From Thalassotalea hakodatensis (GTDB lineage: Bacteria > Pseudomonadota > Gammaproteobacteria > Enterobacterales > Alteromonadaceae), in assembly GCF_030295995.1 (NCBI RefSeq), contig NZ_AP027365.1:124001-188000 (forward strand): 64,000 bases of DNA. The letters run 5' to 3'. Positions 38,439 through 48,370 of this stretch are shown piece by piece. The first letter of the stretch is position 1, and the number at the start of each line of letters is the position of its first letter. The translations under genes were made by a program, and so were the position numbers. The notes beneath the pieces were generated by a model. The model saw only the letters and a list, made by a program, of their open reading frames with translations. It was not told where the DNA came from and made no database searches.

Positions 38439-39218
38439 ATGAAGGTAGCAAAATTAAAAGATTATTTATATCAGTTAAATTGGCTATTGGTCATTTTAAC
38501 TTTGCTAGTCTTTAGTGGATTAATCAAGCTTGGTTTGTGGCAGGTATCAAGAGCGGTTGAAAAAGAACAACGTATCGAACGTATCGCTGACATACAACAA
38601 AAAGAACAGCATTCGTTGGTCAGTATATTGTCGTTGATAGATGATGAAAATATTAATGATTTACCCGTCGCAGTTGTTGGCCGCTTTGATAGTAAGCACG
38701 TTTTTTTGCATGACAATCAAACCCATCAAGGGCAGGTTGGTTACCGCGTTTTACAAGTATTAACCAGCGAATATGGTAGTGTGTTAGTGAATTTGGGCTG
38801 GATAAAAGGTGATAGAAGTAGGCAAACGTTACCAATAATTAATCCTGTTGAGGGAACCCACAAGATCAATGGGCATATCAGAATGCTTGAATCCGGATTT
38901 ATTTTATCGGAACAAGTTTTTTCAAACGTTAGTTGGCCGTTAATTGCTCAACAAGTCAATTTGAATAAATTTTCACAATTAATTGGTCAAAAACTGTTGC
39001 CCTTTGTCATTTACTTAGATAAAACAGAGAGCATAGGATTTGAAAAAAACTGGCAACCTATCGTGATGCCACCTGAAAAACATCGGGGTTATGCTTTTCA
39101 GTGGTTTTCGTTAGCACTTGCTTGGCTTGTGTTAATGCTAAGTGCCAGTATTTGGTTTTATAACAATAAAATCGACAATAATAATAAAAAGGATCCCAAT
39201 GTCAGCAGTAAAAAATAA
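38439..39218 (+). CDS. SURF1 family cytochrome oxidase assembly protein
   Basis: A heme A delivery and assembly factor for aa3 oxidase. Two membrane segments flank a periplasmic domain: an N-terminal segment (LLVILTLLVFSGLIKLGLWQVSRA) and a C-terminal one (AFQWFSLALAWLVLMLSASIW). GRFDSKHVFLHDNQTHQGQVGYRVLQVL and VLVNLGWIKGDRSRQTLP are typical SURF1 stretches, and HRGYAFQWF is the conserved C-terminal signature. Length is 259 residues. Its last 20 bases overlap the start of the next gene. Confidence 0.92.
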   Translation: MKVAKLKDYLYQLNWLLVILTLLVFSGLIKLGLWQVSRAVEKEQRIERIADIQQKEQHSLVSILSLIDDENINDLPVAVVGRFDSKHVFLHDNQTHQGQVGYRVLQVLTSEYGSVLVNLGWIKGDRSRQTLPIINPVEGTHKINGHIRMLESGFILSEQVFSNVSWPLIAQQVNLNKFSQLIGQKLLPFVIYLDKTESIGFEKNWQPIVMPPEKHRGYAFQWFSLALAWLVLMLSASIWFYNNKIDNNNKKDPNVSSKK

Positions 39219-39759
39219 AAGGGCTCGACAAGCTTTTATCATAGTCATCGTAGTCTTTGCTTTGCCTGTAATACTCGCAAAATTAGCATTACACTTTCAA
39301 TGGTTTGATTCAGGTGTCACCAATTATGGGCAATTATTTGCATCGGAAAAGTCGTTAACTGATTTAGCGCTAGACCAAGAAGCCATCAAAGAACAATGGT
39401 TGTTACTGTATTATCCGAATAAAAACTGTCAACAAGTTTGCCAACATGCGTTAACCACGATTAATAGTACTTATGTGTTGTTGGGGAAAGAAATTCCACG
39501 AGTAACGCCTATTATACTTACCGATACCGTATTTTTTGACAATCACCGCGATAAACTCACTCACCATAAATGGCAAAACTGGTCGTTAACAAAAGAAGCG
39601 GCATTAGAGCTGAGTGAAGGCGATGTGGTTATTGTTGATCCGCTAGGAAATTTGGTGGTGAAGCATTTAACCCCTACCGAAGATAGTGAGATAGTGTCGA
39701 TGGGTAAAAAACTACTTGCTGACATGAAAAAGCTTTTAAAATATTCGAGAGTGGGGTAA
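39199..39759 (+). CDS. membrane-anchored SCO/thioredoxin-like protein of the cox cluster
   Basis: A 186-residue protein with an N-terminal anchor (FIIVIVVFALPVILAKLALHF). A domain resembling the thioredoxin fold follows: LLLYYPNKNCQQVCQHAL aligns with the SCO1 motif FGYTSCPDVCPTTL, keeping the CxxxC spacing. VVIVDPLGNLVVKH resembles the SCO strand before its His. It is annotated only as hypothetical in many oxidase clusters, as far as I recall. The ATG at 39199, with AAAAAGGATCCCA upstream, overlaps the SURF1 gene by 20 bp, and ctaA follows 4 bp later. A copper-relay role is inferred. Confidence 0.75.
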   Translation: MSAVKNKRARQAFIIVIVVFALPVILAKLALHFQWFDSGVTNYGQLFASEKSLTDLALDQEAIKEQWLLLYYPNKNCQQVCQHALTTINSTYVLLGKEIPRVTPIILTDTVFFDNHRDKLTHHKWQNWSLTKEAALELSEGDVVIVDPLGNLVVKHLTPTEDSEIVSMGKKLLADMKKLLKYSRVG

Positions 39760-39763
39760 CGCT

Positions 39764-40771
39764 ATGCAAGATAAGAATATTGTTACTATTCGGAAGCTTG
39801 TTTTTATCAGCATTTTGTTGGCAATTTTGGTTGTGAGCTTAGGTGCTTATACCCGATTAACTCATGCTGGACTTGGCTGTCCTGATTGGCCTGGTTGCTA
39901 TGGACATTTAGATGTGCCGAATACTGAAGCACAAATCGCGAAAGCTGAACTCGCCTTTCCTGATCGTCCTGTTGAACCGCATAAAGCATGGAATGAAATG
40001 ATCCATCGCTATTTTGCTGGCACGTTAGGGTTATTAATTTTAGCAATAGCATTGTTAAGCGTTAGAGCGAGAAATGCAGGCGCGCCTGTCTTTTTACCCA
40101 CACTTATTTTATGCGTAGTCATTTTTCAAGCAGCACTCGGAATGTGGACTGTCACCATGAAATTAATGCCGATTGTGGTGATGGGGCATTTAATCGGTGG
40201 TTTTACCACGCTATGTTTGTTGTTCTTACTTTATTTACGATTAAAACCCTATCGTGTACCTGGTGGTGACCCTGCCATTAGAAAATATGCCCGTTATGGC
40301 ATTATTGGCTTGGTATTACTGACAGGACAAATAGCGTTAGGAGGTTGGACATCGTCTAATTATGCGGCACTCGTGTGCACAGAATTACCTATATGTCAGG
40401 GAAATTGGAGTGAGGAGTTAACCTTTGAAAACTCATTTGATTTAATACCACCTGAACGAGAAAGCTATGAGTTTGGTCATTTACAGCATGATGAAAGAGT
40501 GACGATACATGTCATGCATCGCTTTGGTGCTATTCTTGTTAGTGTGTATTTATTATGGCTAGTCTTTACTATTTTCACCAAAGCGCAAAGCCAATTTTTT
40601 AAACGTTGTGCGCTTGGTTTATTGGCAACATTATTGCTGCAAATAGGGTTAGGTGTCAGTAATGTTGTCTTGTCATTACCATTGTTTATTGCAGTGAGTC
40701 ATAATGTTGTGGCTGCTTGCCTAATGTTAATGTTGATTTTGCTGACATACAGCTTAAAACGGAAAACGTAG
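39764..40771 (+). CDS. ctaA: heme A synthase CtaA/COX15
   Basis: CtaA oxidises the C8 methyl of heme O to a formyl group, giving heme A. The 335-residue protein has eight membrane segments. [22 protein letters not shown] is the diagnostic N-terminal motif with the paired Cys. Heme-ligand His residues lie in [27 protein letters not shown]-type and AVSHNVVAA segments. A second Cys pair ([14 protein letters not shown]) is present. It is followed by ctaB 11 bp later, so heme O and heme A synthesis are adjacent. Confidence 0.95.
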   Translation: MQDKNIVTIRKLVFISILLAILVVSLGAYTRLTHAGLGCPDWPGCYGHLDVPNTEAQIAKAELAFPDRPVEPHKAWNEMIHRYFAGTLGLLILAIALLSVRARNAGAPVFLPTLILCVVIFQAALGMWTVTMKLMPIVVMGHLIGGFTTLCLLFLLYLRLKPYRVPGGDPAIRKYARYGIIGLVLLTGQIALGGWTSSNYAALVCTELPICQGNWSEELTFENSFDLIPPERESYEFGHLQHDERVTIHVMHRFGAILVSVYLLWLVFTIFTKAQSQFFKRCALGLLATLLLQIGLGVSNVVLSLPLFIAVSHNVVAACLMLMLILLTYSLKRKT

Positions 40772-40782
40772 GGGAAAGTAAT

Positions 40783-41685
40783 ATGACATCAGCACAAAAT
40801 GCCATTGAGCGTACTACATCGGCGTCGTGGCGAGATTACTATGAAATTACTAAGCCTCGTGTTGTTGCGTTGTTAGTACTTACTGCGCTTGTTGGTATGT
40901 GTTTGTCTGTACCGGGTGCAATTCCATGGCAAGTGCTAATTCCTTCGATAATTGGCATTGGCTTTTTATCTTCTGCAGCAGCGGCAATTAATCATATTGT
41001 TGATGAAAGAATAGACAGTGTAATGGCACGGACACATAATCGGCCTGTTGCTACTGGCCGGTTAACAACGACACAAGCCACTATTTTTGCCGCGCTATTA
41101 GCGTTAGCTGGATTTGTAATGCTGTATTTCTTAGTGAATCCATTAACGGCTTGGTTAACGCTTTCAGGGCTTGTGGGTTATAGCTTTGTTTATACGATGT
41201 ATTTAAAACGTGCAACGCCACAAAACATAACCATTGGTGGGCTTGCTGGTGCTATTCCTCCTTTACTTGGCTGGACAGCGGTGACCAATGAAATTCATCC
41301 GCATGCATTATTATTAGTGTTGCTTATTTTTACCTGGACACCACCGCATTTTTGGGCACTAGCTATTCATCGTAAAGATGATTATGCCAAAGTAAACATT
41401 CCCATGTTACCGGTAACGCATGGCATCAGCTTTACAAAAACTCAGATATTGTTGTACACCATTTTATTGTTTGTTGTTGGATTACTGCCTTATCTTGTTG
41501 GCATGAGTAATTGGCTGTATCTGGTAGGAGCTATAGTGCTTAACTTGATATTTTTTGTGTATGCATGGAAGTTAAAGTTTAATGCTGATGATAATACGGC
41601 AATGGACACTTTTAAGTTTTCTATCATCCACTTAATGTTATTATTTATTATTTTATTGGTAGATCACTACCTGTTACCGGTTTAG
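40783..41685 (+). CDS. ctaB: protoheme IX farnesyltransferase CtaB/CyoE
   Basis: A UbiA-superfamily enzyme that farnesylates protoheme to heme O, the precursor of heme [21 protein letters not shown] is the family start. The first Asp-rich motif is [20 protein letters not shown] and the second is [16 protein letters not shown]. About nine membrane segments are visible. The ATG at 40783 follows AGGGGAAAGTA; an earlier in-frame start at 40717 would lie inside ctaA and is rejected. Length is 300 residues. The SCO1/SenC gene follows after 15 bp. Confidence 0.96.
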   Translation: MTSAQNAIERTTSASWRDYYEITKPRVVALLVLTALVGMCLSVPGAIPWQVLIPSIIGIGFLSSAAAAINHIVDERIDSVMARTHNRPVATGRLTTTQATIFAALLALAGFVMLYFLVNPLTAWLTLSGLVGYSFVYTMYLKRATPQNITIGGLAGAIPPLLGWTAVTNEIHPHALLLVLLIFTWTPPHFWALAIHRKDDYAKVNIPMLPVTHGISFTKTQILLYTILLFVVGLLPYLVGMSNWLYLVGAIVLNLIFFVYAWKLKFNADDNTAMDTFKFSIIHLMLLFIILLVDHYLLPV

Positions 41686-41700
41686 CGAAAGGGCATCGTT

Positions 41701-42330
41701 GTGAATAAGTTATTGGTTGTTATTGTGGCTGTTATCGCGCTGGTTAGCGGTATATTTATCTATAAATCAGCGTTTAATAAGGTTCAGCCTGAATTTTCAT
41801 TGTATTATCAAACCCCTCGAGTTATTCAACCGTTTACAATGACTAAACATACTGGTGAACAATTCAGTAATACACAATTAAAAAATAAATGGTCGTGGGT
41901 GTTTTTTGGTTATACTTCCTGCCCTGATGTGTGTCCAACAACACTACAAGAACTAAATTTTCGTTATGATGATTTAAAAGCTGTCGCTGATAATACTCAG
42001 GTAATATTAGTGTCGGTTGATCCGCAGCGTGACTCAGCAGCACGTTTAGCAAAATATATTGCTTATTTTAATCAAGAGTTTATTGCGTTAACGGCGGATC
42101 ATGCATCGTTATTTCCATTTGCCCGAAATTTAGGCTTAATGTATGCCATTTCAGATGAGGCACAAAGTTCAAGTTATTTAGTCGATCATAGCGCGTCAAT
42201 TGTGTTAATTAATCCTCAAGGTAAAATTGCGGCAATCTTCAAACCTAAGCATGAGCTAGGACAGGTGCCGATTATCTCTGGAGATGAATTAGTGAGCGAC
42301 TTCGCTAAAATCGTAGAACTTGAAGGCTAG
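41701..42330 (+). CDS. SCO1/SenC family copper chaperone
   Basis: A membrane-anchored thioredoxin-fold protein that helps metallate the CuA site of subunit II. It has an N-terminal membrane segment (LLVVIVAVIALVSGIFIY). The copper ligands are in YTSCPDVCPTTL (CxxxC) and the His of VDHSASIVLI. ILVSVDPQRDSAARLAKYIAYF is also a SCO signature. The GTG start at 41701 follows AAAGGGCATC. Length is 209 residues. It is the last gene of the cox cluster and is convergent with the polysaccharide deacetylase gene. Confidence 0.93.
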   Translation: MNKLLVVIVAVIALVSGIFIYKSAFNKVQPEFSLYYQTPRVIQPFTMTKHTGEQFSNTQLKNKWSWVFFGYTSCPDVCPTTLQELNFRYDDLKAVADNTQVILVSVDPQRDSAARLAKYIAYFNQEFIALTADHASLFPFARNLGLMYAISDEAQSSSYLVDHSASIVLINPQGKIAAIFKPKHELGQVPIISGDELVSDFAKIVELEG

Positions 42331-42425
42331 TGCCATAGAGCGTATCCGTTCTGAATTGGTGACTTATGCTCAAGGTAAACCGTAAGCCACCTTAAACTTG
42401 TTGTAGATTTAAAAAGAAACAGTTT

Positions 42426-43487
42426 TTAATGCGGATACCAACTGCCGTCTTCGTTTAAAATAAACCACGGTTTAGAATACCAGTAGTAACGTCCAGGCTG
42501 GCTAATACTTGGCGCAGTACAGTTACTACGCACTCTGCCACTGGGCAACGTTTCGGTAAAGGTAATTGACAGTTGTTTATCCTCTAACCATTTAACGGGT
42601 TGCTTGCCAACACTTGTGACATAACAATTAAGTTGCTCAGTTCGAATATCATCGCTATTAATTGTCATGGTGACATTTTTTAATGCACCTTTCGTGTAAA
42701 TGGTTTGTGCATCTTGATCAGATAGTGTCACCGAGAGTGGTAGCGAGTGTAACTTATCTTTTAAGCTAGATAACTTGTCGTATGGTTGCGAAGCTGGAAA
42801 CCTCGGTATGCTGGTTAAATCAGTATCTTGGCCAACAGCGCCACTTTGCTGCGAGAATGCGATAAATTGATTTTGCTCTAGCAGTTGTTGAATGCGAGGA
42901 GAAAATTCACCGTAAGGATACGCAAAGTATTGCCAAGATTGCCCTGTTTCAGTTTTTATTTTCGCTTCTGCTTTTTTGAGTAAAGCGATTTTCTGAGCGA
43001 GCCAGGTATTGAAGTTAGTGTCTTTTGGAACGCGCGTCCATGATTCATGCTCAAAGCCATGATTGGCGATCATGACGCCATCATCTGCCATTGCTTTTAA
43101 CTGTGACCACGATAAATAATGCGCCGAGCCTTTATCAACAATGCCCGGGTTAATAAAAATAGTAAACGGAAATTGATGTTGATCGAGAATGGGCTTGGCA
43201 TTTTCTAAAATGTTTAAATATGCATCATCAAAGGTGATAACAACGCTTTTATTTGGCAAAGGTTGTTGTTGTTTTATCGCATCAACAACTTCGTTTAGCG
43301 GAAGTACGGTAAAGTCATTGTCAGCTAAATATTGCATATGTTTAGCAAACTGTTGCGGCGAAATGCTGGTGCTTTTTGGTGTATCGTCACTAACGTGGTG
43401 ATATTGTAAAATAACACTTGCATTAGTAGAGTACGTAAATAAACAAGTTGCGAGCAGCCCTAACAACATTGAGGTAAATGATTTCAT
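42426..43487 (-). CDS. polysaccharide deacetylase family protein (exported)
   Basis: A carbohydrate esterase 4 protein of 353 residues. After a signal peptide (LLGLLATCLFTYSTNA), the catalytic domain shows LQYHHVSDD, VVITFDDAYLN with the catalytic/metal Asp pair, and MIANHGFEHESW with the metal-binding His residues. AYPYGEFSPRIQQLLE is motif 3. The last 110 residues form an extra, probably beta-rich, domain (LSVTLSDQDAQTIYTKGALKNVTMTIN). Substrates of such enzymes include peptidoglycan and PGA-like polymers. No biofilm operon is nearby, so its target is unknown. Confidence 0.88.
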   Translation of the reverse strand: MKSFTSMLLGLLATCLFTYSTNASVILQYHHVSDDTPKSTSISPQQFAKHMQYLADNDFTVLPLNEVVDAIKQQQPLPNKSVVITFDDAYLNILENAKPILDQHQFPFTIFINPGIVDKGSAHYLSWSQLKAMADDGVMIANHGFEHESWTRVPKDTNFNTWLAQKIALLKKAEAKIKTETGQSWQYFAYPYGEFSPRIQQLLEQNQFIAFSQQSGAVGQDTDLTSIPRFPASQPYDKLSSLKDKLHSLPLSVTLSDQDAQTIYTKGALKNVTMTINSDDIRTEQLNCYVTSVGKQPVKWLEDKQLSITFTETLPSGRVRSNCTAPSISQPGRYYWYSKPWFILNEDGSWYPH

Positions 43488-43602
43488 ATAATTAGCTTAC
43501 CTATTGGTGAATTACTGATATAGTTTAGCATCATCTTTCCTGTGTCTCGAACTGAATACTCATTGTTTATAACTTTTACTTTTTACCTTTCGATTAATTG
43601 AT

Positions 43603-44925
43603 ATGACAACAGTTACTCACCGCCAACTTTTTGCGTTAGCGATCCCTATGATACTATCTAATATTACTGTGCCCTTGTTAGGCTTAGTAGATACAGCTGT
43701 TATTGGGCACTTGTCTCATGCTTATTATCTTGGCGGTAGCTCCGTTGGGGCGATGATAGTGACTGTGATCACTTGGCTGTGTGGCTTCCTTCGCATGTCT
43801 ACTACGGGCCTTTCTGCTCAAGCATATGGTAAACAAGACGTTGCGCAAAGCTGTAAAGTATTAGTCAAAGGAGTGGTGTTAGCCGTTGCGATAGCGTTGG
43901 TTGTATTAATTTTTCAACAAGCCTATATATCCCTCGCGATTGAACTTGCAGGTGCAAGTGAACAAGTGGCTTTTTATGCACGCGAATACGCAGAGATTAG
44001 GATTTGGGGTTTGCCAGCAGCGTTAATAAATCTTGTATTGATAGGGTGGCTGCTGGGGAATCATCAAGCTAAAGCGGTGATGTGGCTATTAATCATTACC
44101 AATATGATTAATTTACTGCTCGATTTGTTATTCGTGGTGGTTTTTGATTGGCAAGTCAAAGGCGTTGCTTACGCGACACTAATCGCTGAATATTCATCCT
44201 TACTAATTGCTACGGTAATCGTATTCTATTATCAAAAAGCTTATTGGCGTCAGCTTACTTGGCAGATAATTTCCCAATATTTATCTTTGGTAACCTTGAA
44301 GCAATATTTAGCGCTAAATCGAGATATTTTAATACGTACTTTATCTTTACAAGCTTGTTTTGTTTTTATTACCTTTCAAGGAGCACGATTAGGCGATAAT
44401 GTTGTTGCAGCTAATGCAATTTTGATGAACTTTTTACTGTTTATCTCGTTTGGTTTAGACGGTATAGCGAATGCAGCAGAAGTATTAGTCGGTAAGGAAA
44501 AAGGCGCACATAAACCAAAAATGCTAAATGATGTAGTGAAAATGAGCTTACTATGGACATTAATCTTTGCTGTGGCTTATTGTTTAGTATTTTTTATCGC
44601 GGGTCATTGGATGATCCGTCTCATTTCAAATATAGAGCCGGTGGTTAACTTTGCTGAGCAATTTATTGGCTGGATTATTATCTTACCCATTGTGGCTTGT
44701 TGGAGCTATTTATATGACGGAATTTATATTGGGCTAACACAAGCAAAAACAATGCGAAATAGCATGGTGTTTTCTACATTTGGTGTGTTTTTTCCGAGCT
44801 GGTTCATCTTTCAACACTTAGGAAATCATGGCTTATGGTTAGCTTTTACGCTCTTTATGGCAGCAAGAGGAATTGCATTAGCTATTGATTACCATCGCAA
44901 AGGTGCACGTTACCTTCAGCCATAA
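43603..44925 (+). CDS. MATE family efflux transporter, DinF-like
   Basis: A 440-residue, twelve-segment multidrug and toxin extrusion transporter, driven by H+ or Na+. The sequence LALAIPMILSNITVPLLGLVDTAVIGHLSH-type start and GAMIVTVITWLCGFLRMSTTGLSAQAYGKQD are typical of the DinF branch. The second half repeats the pattern (LNRDILIRTLSLQACFVFITFQGARLGDNVVAANAIL). In E. coli dinF follows lexA; here it is 11 kb away and I find no SOS box in its upstream region, so it is probably not SOS-regulated. Confidence 0.9.
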   Translation: MTTVTHRQLFALAIPMILSNITVPLLGLVDTAVIGHLSHAYYLGGSSVGAMIVTVITWLCGFLRMSTTGLSAQAYGKQDVAQSCKVLVKGVVLAVAIALVVLIFQQAYISLAIELAGASEQVAFYAREYAEIRIWGLPAALINLVLIGWLLGNHQAKAVMWLLIITNMINLLLDLLFVVVFDWQVKGVAYATLIAEYSSLLIATVIVFYYQKAYWRQLTWQIISQYLSLVTLKQYLALNRDILIRTLSLQACFVFITFQGARLGDNVVAANAILMNFLLFISFGLDGIANAAEVLVGKEKGAHKPKMLNDVVKMSLLWTLIFAVAYCLVFFIAGHWMIRLISNIEPVVNFAEQFIGWIIILPIVACWSYLYDGIYIGLTQAKTMRNSMVFSTFGVFFPSWFIFQHLGNHGLWLAFTLFMAARGIALAIDYHRKGARYLQP

Positions 44926-44951
44926 AAAAGCCGAGTGTCTTGTACTCGGCT
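44922..44951 (-). terminator. rho-independent terminator of nfuA
   Basis: On the minus strand, AGCCGAGT, a 7-base loop and ACTCGGCT are followed by TTTTTTATG. The stem is 44929-44951 and the T run lies at 44924-44928. It lies 43 bp after the nfuA stop. It may also stop the convergent MATE transcript, though without a T run on that side. Confidence 0.85.
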
Positions 44952-44993
44952 AATAACAGGCGTAGATAAATACTTAACCTGAGCTCAGGTTAG

Positions 44994-45572
44994 TTAGTAG
45001 TATGAGTGCTCACCTCTTTCGTGCTCTGTCATATCTTTAACCCCTTTAATTTCGTCACCCATCATGTCGATTAGCTGTTTTTCAATGCCGTCTTTTACCG
45101 TAACGTCGATTTGACTACAACCATTACAGCCGCCGCCAAATTGTAATACGGCATAACCGTCGTCAGTAATTTCCATTAACGTACATTCTCCGCCATGGCC
45201 GGCTAATTGAGGATTTACTTCGGCTTTAATGAAGTAATCAATTCGGTCGAAAAGTGGAGCATCGTCAGCGACCTTTCGTAATTTAGCGTTAGGTGCTTTT
45301 AAAGTAAGTTGCGAGCCCATTTGGTCAGATACGAAGTCGATTTCGGCGTCTTCTAAAAAAGGTTTACTGTCTGCGTCAATGTAGGCTGAAAAACCTTCAA
45401 ACGACATCTTAATATCTTCAGGCTCTACTGCATCAGCAGGACAATATGAGACACCACATTCTGCGCTGGCAGTTCCTGGGTTAACAACAAATACCCGAAT
45501 ACTCGTGCCTTCAGCTTGTTGTTCTAGCAGTTTAACGAAATGTGCTTGAGCATTTTCTGAAATGGTGATCAT
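44994..45572 (-). CDS. nfuA: Fe-S biogenesis protein NfuA
   Basis: NfuA carries and transfers [4Fe-4S] clusters. The N-terminal A-type-like domain (about residues 1-95; [34 protein letters not shown]) precedes the Nfu domain with the cluster-binding pair Cys149 and Cys152 in [22 protein letters not shown]. Length is 192 residues, matching E. coli (191). A good terminator follows. In E. coli nfuA lies just after gntX (comF); here an M14 peptidase gene on the other strand separates them. Confidence 0.97.
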   Translation of the reverse strand: MITISENAQAHFVKLLEQQAEGTSIRVFVVNPGTASAECGVSYCPADAVEPEDIKMSFEGFSAYIDADSKPFLEDAEIDFVSDQMGSQLTLKAPNAKLRKVADDAPLFDRIDYFIKAEVNPQLAGHGGECTLMEITDDGYAVLQFGGGCNGCSQIDVTVKDGIEKQLIDMMGDEIKGVKDMTEHERGEHSYY

Positions 45573-45829
45573 AATCTTTGTACACTCTTACTAATTGGAA
45601 AATGAAATAGCGGTATACCTGAGTAATTTAGTCAAGTATGACACCATTTTACTCTTGATAGACGCGATCTTCCAGTGGTGTTTTATTTGTCGGTAATATT
45701 TTCATCGATGAAATTAAGAATAGAGTTAAAAAAGAGATAACGATCAAAGCTTTTTGGCGCTATGAACTGGATGGGCGTAGAAGAGTTTGTTATGTTGTTG
45801 AAGTCAAAAATTATGGGAATTTATCTACA

Positions 45830-48370
45830 ATGCGCATTCAAATTTTATTACTTGCCGTGCTGGTTACATGTTTTAGCGTTGCCGTTCAAGCAAAAAAAGT
45901 TACCGGCTATTTACCGAATCATGTTTTTTTGGAAGAGATTGACACGCCAGAAAAACACTTAGGATTTGAATTGGGCGAGCGCCATATTCGTCATGATCAA
46001 CTGGTGCAATACATGGCAAAAGTAGCGGAACAATCTAGCCGAGTGCTGCTTACTGATATTGGTTTTACCCAAGAAATGCGTCGTCAGGTGTTAGTGACTA
46101 TTTCATCGGAAGAAAATTTAAAAAACTTGCCTTCATTGCTACAACAAAAAACTAAAGGTGATAGTGAAAATGACCCGGTAGTTGTCTGGTTAGGTTATTC
46201 AGTACACGGCGACGAAATTAGTGGTGCTAATGCATCGTTAGCTGTGGCGTATTATTTAGCGGCTAGTCAAAATAAAGCGGTTAAAGATATGCTTGCTGAC
46301 ACGGTGATTGTTTTAGAACCAAGCATGAACCCTGATGGTATGGACAGATTTACAAATTGGGTAAATATGCACCGTGGTACAACACCAAATGCTGATCCTA
46401 ATCATATTGAACATCATCAAGACTGGCGTTCTGGTAGAACTAACCACTTTGGTTTTGATTTAAACCGCGACTGGTTGTTACTGTCGCAAAAAGAAAGCCG
46501 CAATCGCATTCCATATTTTCACCAATATCAACCTCATGTGCTAGGTGACTTCCACGAGATGGGGGCAAACAGTAGTTTTTTCTTTCAGCCAGGTATTCCA
46601 ACAAGAACACACCCACTAACACCCAAACGTAATACAGAGCTGACGCAATTGATGGCGACCTTCCACAGTGCCGCCTTAGATGCTGAAAATAGACTTTATT
46701 ACAGCCAAGAAAACTTTGATGATTTCTATTATGGCAAGGGTTCAACGTATCCTGACATTAATGGCGGTGTAGGTATATTATTTGAACAAGCAAGTAGCCG
46801 AGGTTACCAACAACAGAGTATAAATGGCTTACTGACCTTCGAGTATGGTGTTAAAAATCAAGTATTGACCTCTTTGTCTACGATTCAAGGTGCATGGGAA
46901 AGCAAAGAGACTTTCAGAAAATATCGAGCAAAATTTTATGACGAGGCAATGCAAGCCGCTAAAGATGAGAAAATTAATGGCTATATTATTTCTGAAGCGC
47001 ACGATACGCAGCGTTTAGAACATTTTCTCGATAAATTAGCTTTACACCAAATAGACGTGTATCCGTTAACAAAAGATTATCGTCTTGATGATACAACCTA
47101 TGCGAAAAATACAAGTTTTTATGTGCCGCTAGCACAAAAACAGTATCGCGTTATCCAAGCGTTGTTCAGTCAAGGCACTAACTTCCAAGACAATACCTTC
47201 TATGATGTCTCTGGTTGGACTATGCCATTAGCCATGGATATTGACTTTGCGCCGGTTAAACGAAGCAGAGGCCTAGCATTAGCAGAAAACACGTGGCAAC
47301 AAACACAAAATACTGTTAAACCAGTAGATCCAAATGCTTATGCCTATGCATTTGAATGGCACCATATGTATTCAGCTAAGCTGCTTAATAATGTATTAAC
47401 GAACAATATTAAAGCACGAGTAGCAACGAAACCGTTCGCTTCAACGATTAATGGTAAGGTAAAGCAGTTTTCATCTGGTACTATCGTTATTCCAGCAGGA
47501 ATTCAACAGGCTAAACAATGGCGTGATCTTGTTGCTCAGCTTAGTAAAGATACTGGTATTGACATGTTCAATATTGATACAGGTCTGACTATTCAAGGGA
47601 TTGATTTAGGTTCTCGTTCAATGCGTGCGTTATCACCGGTTAAGCCTTTATTAGTTGGTGGCAAGGGAAGTTCACAATACGAAGCTGCTGAATTACGCTT
47701 TTATATTGATGACATGCTAAACATTCCTTTAACGGTTGTAGAGCAAACACGTTTATCAAGAATTGATCTTTCAGATTACACGCACATCTTGTTAGTTGAT
47801 GGAAACTATAAAGGTTTAAGTAAGAAATTTGTTGAAAATTTCAAGCGCTGGTTAACAAATGGCGGTACCGTTTTTGCTCAAAAACGTGCTGCTCAATGGT
47901 TAGCCGAAGAAGAAATATTGAAAGTGAAAATGGTTAAGAAAAGCGTGATAAATGATTTATTCACTACCGATAGCTTAACTTATCAAGATAAAGAAAGTTT
48001 ATCGGCACGTAAACGTATAGCAGGTGCAATCTTTCAATCAACATTAGATTTAAGTCACCCATTAACTTACGGTTTTAATAATGAGGGTTTACCGTTATTT
48101 AAAAACAGTACGCTAATTATGGAGCAAGCAGACGCTGCATTTAATACAGTGGCAAGTTACACACCTACACCGTTATTAAGCGGTTATACCGATAAAAACT
48201 TAGTTAATAAAATTGCACGTACTCCAGCATTAGTTGCTCACAATGTAGGGCGTGGGCGTGTTATTGCAACGCCAAATGTATTGGCTTTTAGGGGGTATTG
48301 GATGGGTAGTGCTCGATTGATTTCGAATAGCTTGTTCTTTTCAAAAGCATTTAGCGCTTCAGCAAATTAA
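45830..48370 (+). CDS. M14 family zinc carboxypeptidase (secreted)
   Basis: An 846-residue peptidase of the M14 type. A signal peptide (IQILLLAVLVTCFSVAVQA) indicates export. Zinc ligands are His126 and Glu129 in YSVHGDEISG, and His242 in GDFHEMGANS. EPSMNPDGMDRFTNW and FGFDLNRDWLLL are the substrate-pocket signatures. The long C-terminal half (from about residue 370) is unlike the catalytic domain and includes a glutamine-amidotransferase-like part (YTHILLVDGNYKG, LKRWLTNGGTVFAQK). It lies between nfuA and comF, which are both on the other strand, and its last 4 bases overlap the comF end. Confidence 0.88.
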   Translation: MRIQILLLAVLVTCFSVAVQAKKVTGYLPNHVFLEEIDTPEKHLGFELGERHIRHDQLVQYMAKVAEQSSRVLLTDIGFTQEMRRQVLVTISSEENLKNLPSLLQQKTKGDSENDPVVVWLGYSVHGDEISGANASLAVAYYLAASQNKAVKDMLADTVIVLEPSMNPDGMDRFTNWVNMHRGTTPNADPNHIEHHQDWRSGRTNHFGFDLNRDWLLLSQKESRNRIPYFHQYQPHVLGDFHEMGANSSFFFQPGIPTRTHPLTPKRNTELTQLMATFHSAALDAENRLYYSQENFDDFYYGKGSTYPDINGGVGILFEQASSRGYQQQSINGLLTFEYGVKNQVLTSLSTIQGAWESKETFRKYRAKFYDEAMQAAKDEKINGYIISEAHDTQRLEHFLDKLALHQIDVYPLTKDYRLDDTTYAKNTSFYVPLAQKQYRVIQALFSQGTNFQDNTFYDVSGWTMPLAMDIDFAPVKRSRGLALAENTWQQTQNTVKPVDPNAYAYAFEWHHMYSAKLLNNVLTNNIKARVATKPFASTINGKVKQFSSGTIVIPAGIQQAKQWRDLVAQLSKDTGIDMFNIDTGLTIQGIDLGSRSMRALSPVKPLLVGGKGSSQYEAAELRFYIDDMLNIPLTVVEQTRLSRIDLSDYTHILLVDGNYKGLSKKFVENFKRWLTNGGTVFAQKRAAQWLAEEEILKVKMVKKSVINDLFTTDSLTYQDKESLSARKRIAGAIFQSTLDLSHPLTYGFNNEGLPLFKNSTLIMEQADAAFNTVASYTPTPLLSGYTDKNLVNKIARTPALVAHNVGRGRVIATPNVLAFRGYWMGSARLISNSLFFSKAFSASAN

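Noticed and set aside
43488-43602. Possible SOS control of the DinF-like MATE transporter
   Set aside because: No CTGT-N8-ACAG site is present in its upstream region, unlike E. coli dinF, which lies downstream of lexA.
44929-44951. Hairpin as a terminator of the MATE gene
   Set aside because: The T run lies only on the minus-strand side, so it was assigned to nfuA; any stop of the MATE transcript is secondary.
45762-45962. 66-residue ORF overlapping the M14 peptidase start
   Set aside because: The peptidase frame has a signal peptide and family motifs; this frame has neither.
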